DNA from: Mactromeris polynyma
Lineage: Eukaryota; Mollusca; Bivalvia; Venerida; Mactridae
Direction: 5' to 3'
Length of the DNA stretch: 64,000 nt
NCBI GenBank assembly: GCA_032209605.1
Contig: JASFXZ010000007.1
Location: 22,070,264-22,134,263 of the forward strand
The notes beneath the pieces were generated by a model, which searched no databases, was not told where the DNA came from, and saw only the letters and a program-made list of their open reading frames with translations. The position numbers and the translations under genes are program-made. Shown one piece after another: positions 57,001-64,000 of this stretch. Each line of letters starts with the position of its first letter. Positions within the stretch are counted from its first letter, which is position 1.

Positions 57001-58186
57001 TTTATTATGCTTTAATGTGTAACTATATATTAATGTATAAAAAGTACATTTGTAGATTTAGTAGTAGGAATTTATTAAGGAACAGACTAGTTTTTGTATG
57101 GACAGTTAAACAGAAATAGAAATTGATAGTGCGGAAAACATTCATGATAATGAACATCATGCATGTAAATTAAGACAACATTATACATCTCAAAATGCAA
57201 AACATTGATTGAAACATATTAACATAAATCACAATCATTATCACGGTAGAAATAAATAAAGAAATACCGACAAATTTACATAATTAGTATTTACTAAAAA
57301 TTAAAAAGAAGAACAATAATCACTAAATGATATTGCATACCATGTCAAAATGTGAGAGCACTACAGTTTAATTAACAACATGTCAGTGGACAAACAGACA
57401 TCCAGCATCACACAATGAATTAATCAAGCAATGTGTGAATGTAAAATGAGTTTAGACATTTTGAAAGTTAGAAAAATAGTGTAATATTTAATGTAAATGA
57501 TAGCTAAAAAGTGACACATGAGAGAACTATAAAATGCTACCTGAATGAACAAGTGGTAGGAAGTGAAAGCAGGCCGTAGTTTATGAATGACTATTATAAT
57601 AAGGCAAAGAACATAGCTAAGAGAAATAAAACCGTATTTACTTATATCTCAAACATATTTACAGTGGAAAGAAATAATGCAAAAGTGACCAAAATGCAAC
57701 ACAATAACTCAATACAAAAACATTAATCACTAAATGATATAGCACCTTGTCAAAATATGATATCACTTCAGTATGTAACAACCGCATGCTAGAATCACAC
57801 ACTGGATAAGTTATCAAGCAGTGTGAATGTATAATGAGTATAAACTTTGTGGAGGACTGCATAATGGTGAAATTGTATATGTAAATGAAAACTGTAAATG
57901 ATACCTGAATCTACAAAAGTGATAGGAGGTGTACACAGACGGATTTAGCAGACTTAGTATATGAATGACTAGAGAAGTAAAAAAAAAGAACATAGCAAAG
58001 AGAAATATAAACGTATTGACATATATCACATACATATTAACAGTAGAAAGAAATAATGCAATAATGACCAAAAAGCAAAAACGATTACTCAATACAATCA
58101 AAGCAAACAAATGGGGTGTGGGACAGTACCACTTGTCTATGTAGCCAAGCTGGCAACTCGTTGCATATAAGTTTCTGTTTTGTAAC

Positions 58187-58379
58187 TATAGTCAAACCTG
58201 TGTTAAAGACCACCTGCGAACAAAGACCACTATTGCAAAACCTGTCTGCAAAGACCATCAATTTTATCTCCCATCAGACCATTTTAAATGATATTTAATA
58301 TGTTAATAGAGACCACCTGTAAACAAAGACCACATTTTGCTGTTCCCATGGGTGGTCTTTACAGACAGGTTTGACTGTA
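58187..58379. mobile_element. MITE, 'aaagaccacc' family, right arm
   Basis: Mirror copy of 55,222-55,414. TA, then tagtcaaacctgtgttaaag at one end and cagacaggtttgactgta at the other. Confidence 0.75.
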
Positions 58380-58770
58380 TACAGTTTTATAATATCAAAG
58401 TTTGTGTAACTAGGTAAGAAGGTTTGCATGGAATATGGAATAAAACAAAAACATAAGACATAAATGTTAAAAAGAATAAAAAATTATTGAAGAAAGAATA
58501 AACATTTTTTCCAAGAGATCTTCAATCCGACTTGTTCTAGAAATGCTAGATTTTCAATCCAAAATAAAGAAAAATGGTCAGTAATAATGGTAGAACCTTA
58601 AGACTGTAAAACAAGTGAAATGTTTGTCACGATTGTAAATAAATGAAATACGAAGATATTAGACCCTTTATGTAACGTTTGTGAATATTTAATTATGAAA
58701 TGACATATTAAATTCTATCCTCGCTAAATTAGAGTAAAATCAGTATGGCCAGGCATAAAGTTATGATAAC

Positions 58771-59339
58771 ACTAGCTTGCCATAGGTTATGAGTTATCTT
58801 GTTGCAGTGGGGTATTTTCCAATTAATTTTCAAAGCACAACTTTGATGAAAATGTAACAGGTTTTTTTAGAGATGAACAGCAGACAAGGTTTTCAAGTTT
58901 CAGACACCTGTGACCTTGACTTTTAACATTATGACCCCAAATTACAATATGAACTACTAGACTTCATAATGATACTTCCCAGCAAGTTGATGAAAATCTA
59001 TTACTGGATTTTGGAGATAAAGGGAGAACAAGGCAGACTGGACAGACAAACATACAACATGTGGAGACATAATAAATACAAGATGATGAACACATATGTA
59101 CAAGCAATAACAAAGTTTATATAATTATACATTGTAGTTAAATATTAGTACTAAACTGTTTACTTCATATGCAGCTTAATTGCAATAACATCATCTTTTA
59201 TATAGTTTATACATGAATCCAGGTCAAATCATCCAAGCTTTGTTTTAAAGGAAACTACTTTGAGCTTAGTCAGTAACAAAAAGTATGTTAGACCAGTTGT
59301 ATCAAAAGTTGAAAGTAGACTGCAGACACAGCATAGGGC
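58771..59339. other. Right-arm-specific segment (569 bp)
   Basis: Absent from the left arm, where gataac and attcaagg are separated by one base. It contains a stretch (cacctgtgaccttgactttt) resembling widespread mollusc repeats. Its left junction is preserved in the diverged copy at the window end, which suggests that the left arm lost it. Confidence 0.75.
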
Positions 59340-60840
59340 TATTCAAGGAACATTTTTACCCGGTTTGGTTTAAACTGCTCTAGCAGCTTTAGATACAATA
59401 TCCAAAATATGTCAGCGAATCAGATGTTGGATGTAATTTTGGTACAGTACAATCATGTGCTATGTTCATAGCAAATCAGCCAAAGGGTAAATAGATTTTT
59501 TTAGAAAAAATGTCTGGCAATCAGAAGCCCAAGTGGCTATTTTGGAATTCGAGTGGGGCTGAGTGGGGCTGTGTGACACAATATTTGAGGACAATCATGC
59601 AATGAACAAATCTTGAATGAGTTAAATAATTAAAAAATATCAAAGTGAAACAAACAGCAATAAAACACCTGAAGACTGAGGCAAGACATGAATATTGCAA
59701 AAGCACATTAATGTAAGAACTGTTACAAGTATCAAAGACAAGCAAAGTCAACTATCAAAACACAGTACAATATATTCAAATAAGAGGCCCAAGCAAAAAG
59801 TAAATCAAAATAAGGCAGGGCTTGGTTTTTTTAAAACTTGAGTGCTGACTGGGTTTTTTTACATGTGGTTTTTTGACATACTTAACTTTTGCCATACAGT
59901 AAAAAGGTATGTATGTATAGTATTACTGTGTTTATGAGGTCGCCCGTCGCCGCGCACATTATGGTAATTTGGTCGACCCGGTATGTCTGCCGCACACCAT
60001 AAATATACTTTTTTGATGCCAGTAGAGAAGTAAAGGTCAAACAGACAATTTTTGAAGCCAAATACGGTCACTGCATAGTGCCAATGAGACCCATCGTACA
60101 GTTACCATTTTCCTGGCATCTAACCAGTTCTTTCCTGGAATCTACCCAGTACTTTCCTGGTTACATGCCAAGGCGTATGCACAAATATTATAAATATTGT
60201 CCCTGAAGTAAATTTCATTGCACTAACAAGCTGATTTTATACATTTAAGAATAAAGGGCCAGAAAATACTGCACTCCACAGGATGCAATATATTAACCCC
60301 ATTACCTACAGAAATAAAGTTACTGCTAATGGTAAATTTCAATTTTTAAAAGCAACCAATGAAGAAAATAATAAAGTGGTGTGTTAGAGGTTGTTGAGGG
60401 GAGTTTTTTTTTCTCTCTCTGAAACAGTCGTAAATCAAGAATAAATCCACATTTTTTGTTTCTAGGGTTCCCTCTGTCATTCGCCAATAACATCAAATGT
60501 GAAAAAGACAATAATTTGGCAACAGGTTTTCAATTTTGGCAACAAAAATATTCCAAAAGAAATTATACTTGTAAGCAATTGCATAATTTTTCATGCTTTT
60601 TATCAAAATTGGTGTGTACTTTGAATATGCCACAGGGAATCATGTCTTCAAATTAAAAAAAATTAGCACCTTCAATACCGGGATATGAATAAATACCGAA
60701 TGATATCAGAAATGGAAGTATCTAGTTTTTCGCATAACTTTGATTGCAGTCTCAGTTGTTCCGAATAGATAAGGGATCACTGTCCTTGTAAGTGCAAGTG
60801 ACACTTATGTAAGGTTTACACAAATCAACAATATGAAGCT

Positions 60841-62120
60841 CTAATGTTCATCTTGCATATCTGGGAACATCTGCTTCACCATTCCTACAGGTACCACAAC
60901 TACTTTGTCATCTATTGTTAAGAAGGAGAACTCATCTTCTTCCTGACAAACACTATCCACCTCATCAATTACGTCTTCTACTGGAAATTCTGTTTTCTGT
61001 TAAAATACAATAGTATAGGTATATTGTAAGGGTATTAATGAAACATATTTAAGAAATATCTGAACAATTTTTGCTATATTTAGGTGTTGAACCTTTCGTC
61101 TAGTGTTAAAGCTCTTTTTGATGGAGTGTGAGGATAAGTGACCCAATCGTGTTTATGATAAAAAAAATGTATTACTTTGATCTTGCTGCTGCATATACTC
61201 TTTGACGGTTTGTTGTTCTTTAATTGTGTATTTCTTTACTTTTCTGCTTTAACAATGGCTTTAGTTACATGTTTATTATAACCATGACATATTAATGTCT
61301 CCATGTAAAATTTAATGGTATTAAAAAGCATTAGCCAATAACAATATATTTCAAAAGTATCAGTTGACAGCTGCTAAAATTATTAAACTAAAACTATCTG
61401 AATGGACAAAAAAAACTTTATGCCTTTTTGATGATATAACTACTGTACTAAAGTACATTCAGAATTTTTTTGCAATATCTTATTTTAGCTTAAGGTAACA
61501 GGCGACAGGATTGCAATAATTTGAACTTGCTATTTAAATTTGTATAGCAGAATATCAATGTATCATTTCCTATAATTGCAACAATTAACCTCACAATTTG
61601 TCTGTTGTTCAAGACACAACACAAATCAGATTTCCCACCCTTCCCAAAAAAAATTCAAGGACTCTTCAAAGGGTATTTTCACAAAATTCAAGGACCAAAA
61701 CAGCATTTGTACTGCTATTTTATTCATTCAACATGTCTTTCAAATTAACTTTTTCCATGAACATTTAAGTATTAAACTTCAAATTATGAACTTATATACA
61801 AGGAAATGTTACACGTACTTCAACGCAAGTTTTCCAAGGCTTTCAAAGTCACTATTTTTTATCTGTTTAAAGTGAGTTTATTATACAGTAGGAGAACCAT
61901 GTGACATACCGTGATTAAGGTCTGGGATGTTGTTGAAAGGGAAACTTCATTTCTGTAGGTATTTGTAACACTGTCTGTTATGACACGTCTCCAGGTTGAA
62001 AGGTTTCATTCACACATTTGCACCATAAGGCCACCTAACATTTGTTTGTTGCATCTTCAAAATATATGTTCTTTATTTTGACATTCTCAGTACTTCACAT
62101 ACAGCTTCTTCGGAACTTCC
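60841..62120 (-). CDS. Candidate terminal exons of an unknown acidic protein, right arm
   Basis: Mirror of the left-arm exons. The last exon is 60,996-60,841 on the minus strand, ending DMQDEH and TAG. The SSEEAVCE micro-exon lies near 62,119-62,094. The reading frame of the last exon is intact in both arms. Confidence 0.4.
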
Positions 62121-62469
62121 TGCAATAAAAGGTAAATCAATAAAATACTGCATTAGACTTTCCAATGGATAATAATGCATTTTGCCTTTCATCTCAAGTA
62201 ATGAACAGAGACGAATGCTGGCTGCATCATAACAATAACAAATAAAATGTAGGTCAACCACGCGATGGGTCAACCACAATGTTGAAACGATAAAATTCAA
62301 TAATTATACAGTTGAAAATATTAGTTAATGACATCAATCATAATATACAACAAAATTACATACCTTAATTTAGCTTTTGTAGCATACAAAATCAATAATG
62401 ACGTTACAACGTACAATCGTTCGCTTCCCGACATAATTATATTCCCGCCGGTCTGCGCAGGCGCACAAT

Positions 62470-62720
62470 AGGCTCTGGGGTGGGACTGAAACCCGTTATC
62501 CGGGATCCGTGATTCTCCGGGATCGATTTTTAAAAATTGTTCGAGTGGAACATATGTTAACTGAAGGGTGTGAACGAATGTTCCTCTATCCGTTATTGAC
62601 CGTTGATACCTACGATATAGTCCAAAATATCGATCCCGGATTTTCCCACCAAAGTCCCGGATTTTTTTAAAGTCCCGGATTTTTTTAAAGTCCCGGATTT
62701 TAGTCCCACCCTAGGCTCTG
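62470..62720. mobile_element. hAT-type MITE with TSD, right arm
   Basis: Mirror of 51,031-51,282, with aggctctg flanks (inverse of cagagcct) on both sides and the same TIRs. Confidence 0.75.
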
Positions 62721-63374
62721 TTCGATTTTTCCCCAAATTTTGTTCTTAACCGAGTCCATTGCAAAACGACGCTAACAGACACGCCGTGCAATAAATTGAT
62801 CCGTACATACAAATTCCCATCAAGTATTATCAGGCCAGAGTAAAACCCAGAGATAAACTTCATTCTTTAACATGTAAAATGCTCTGGGAAACTGTACCTG
62901 CCTAAGATTAACATCTTATAAAACTATGTAGCTCAATTACATTTGCGGTTGATATATTATCAACCTACAAATCAACTGCATAATATATGTTCATTTGCAA
63001 GAATTGCGCTTAGTTAACGATCAATCTAACTAAACATTTATCAATAATACGACCTGAAATTTAGCCAACTAAATTTTCAAAAGAAACTTGTATATAATCA
63101 AACGGCGTGCTCGCTAGAACTGATTTCAGAACCGTTTCATACCCCTAAACATATCTACATTATATTTCTATTGGCTCTTGTTTCAACAAAACAACTTTCG
63201 ATTGGCTAAATAGAACATAACTTCTTTCAATTGCATACTGTCATCACATGTCTACCGCCTGACCACTGGTCAAACGTACCGTGACTAGAAGACAATACTT
63301 GCCCGCTATACTACGAACCGCGGGAAAGTATATTTACATCGACATTGCTCAATATACATTCCTCGGGTACCGTT

Positions 63375-63560
63375 TTACTAACGTACTTACTCTTGAGTAA
63401 GTCAAAGATTTTTGTAAGTTTTTGCGTATGTAAAAAATGTCTACGTAAATGCGTTTCACTAATATTTGCGTACGTAGGTATTTGCGTAAGTTCGAGCGTA
63501 AAGTTACGTTTGAAATCACCGACCGTAAATCTCTACGTTTTGCGTAAAAATGCGCCATTG
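63375..63560. repeat. Degenerate 'gcgtaag/gcgtacg' motif cluster
   Basis: Variants of tttgcgta and acgtaa recur at least six times in both orientations. An inverted pair acttactcttgagtaagt lies near the left edge. They precede the Harbinger-like fragment and may be its subterminal repeats. Confidence 0.35.
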
Positions 63561-63765
63561 CAGAGAAAGACCTGACATGTTAGGCGCGTTGTCGGATCGT
63601 GAACTTATAGAAAAGTACAGATTGTCACGATATCTGATAATGATAATGTTACGAACTAGGATCGCTCGCTTTCGTTGCTTCACTGCACTACCACAGTTAA
63701 TCCAGCTGCAGATACAGGCAGACAGTCAGATGTTCAGTAGTATTTCTCACCTGATATCCGAGACA
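63550..63765 (+). pseudogene. Harbinger (HARBI1-like) nuclease N-terminal fragment
   Basis: The frame reads RERPDMLGALSDRELIEKYR and LSRYLI, then FTALPQLIQLQIQA. This matches the N-terminal helical region of PIF/Harbinger transposases (L.DEEL..RYRLSR.LI ... A.P...QL..AL). The expected 'T.RSHA' spacer is altered and the frame then runs into simple gacagacagacggacgg sequence. No DDE core is present. Confidence 0.55.
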
Positions 63766-63916
63766 GACAGACGGACGGACAATATACGGACAAAGAGTGT
63801 CACACGTGACTCAGCAGCAAAGAAACAAACAGTAATTAGATCTACAACTTAAGTTAAACTAGAAAAATAAACAAGAGTGTAAACGGTTCATGATTTTTGG
63901 ACGGTACCGCTCAGGT

Positions 63917-64000
63917 AATTGGAAAATACCCCACTACAACAGGATAACTCATAACCTATGGCAAGCTAGTGATATCATAACTTTATGCATGGGCATACTG
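63917..64000 (+). repeat. Diverged third copy of palindrome-arm sequence (partial, cut by window end)
   Basis: These 84 bases match the reverse complement of 58,748-58,833 with about five mismatches, continuing across the boundary of the 569-bp segment. The arm sequence therefore belongs to a dispersed repeat. Confidence 0.8.

Larger units (their letters stand above)
56904..62794 (-). repeat. Right arm of the 11.9-kb palindrome
   Basis: Reverse complement of 50,936-56,695. Differences include a 569-bp extra segment here (58,771-59,339), absence of the left-specific 422 bp, absence of a 21-bp hairpin half near the outer end, a 14-bp difference near 59,975, and scattered substitutions. The arms are therefore close but not identical copies. 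Confidence 0.93.

Noticed and set aside
50936..62794. The palindrome as a single giant transposon (Polinton/Maverick-like)
   Set aside because: No polymerase, integrase, protease or capsid frame is present, and no target-site duplication surrounds it.

Overview
The window reads as AT-rich nuclear DNA from an invertebrate animal, most likely a bivalve mollusc. Genes are split by kilobase-scale introns. Several tRNA-derived SINEs resemble the bivalve type, including a 3' domain ending in a 'ggcgttaaac'-like motif. Decayed LINEs and hAT, mariner, Harbinger and DIRS-type elements are scattered throughout. The species cannot be named from sequence alone.

Layout: 1-3,450 is the 3' half of a DIRS-type tyrosine-recombinase retrotransposon: the gag tail, an RT/RNase H ORF with a methyltransferase-like tail, a frameshifted recombinase, and 3' inverted repeats that form hairpins. 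From 27,076 down to 8,033 on the minus strand I see three well-spliced, in-phase exons of a small unrecognised protein (about 75 residues). Its two very long introns hold SINE, LINE, hAT and MITE debris and minisatellites. From 27.1 to 38.5 kb there is no convincing host gene. That stretch holds small hairpins, a LINE 3' end, an array of about 18 copies of a 77-bp unit, a 138-bp MITE, a 590-bp long-TIR element and a dead mariner transposase.

From 48,753 down to 38,589 on the minus strand lies a complete six-exon monocarboxylate-transporter-like (SLC16/MCT, MFS) gene. All its introns are phase 1 and the predicted protein is 575 residues. Two of its splice sites sit inside tandem arrays: the exon 2 acceptor is repeated about seven times in 49-bp units, and the exon 4 donor about ten times in degenerate 45-bp units. 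A DIRS-type gag-like gene lies antisense inside intron 4, with its own TATA/E-box promoter-like sequence and a GT-AG intron, but it carries an apparent frameshift.

From 50,936 to 62,794 is an almost perfect palindrome of about 11.9 kb: two arms of 5.8-5.9 kb around a loop of about 210 bp. The arms carry mirrored copies of a putative promoter, candidate exons and MITEs, and differ by two large indels. The window closes with a Harbinger transposase fragment and the start of a third, more diverged copy of part of the palindrome arm.
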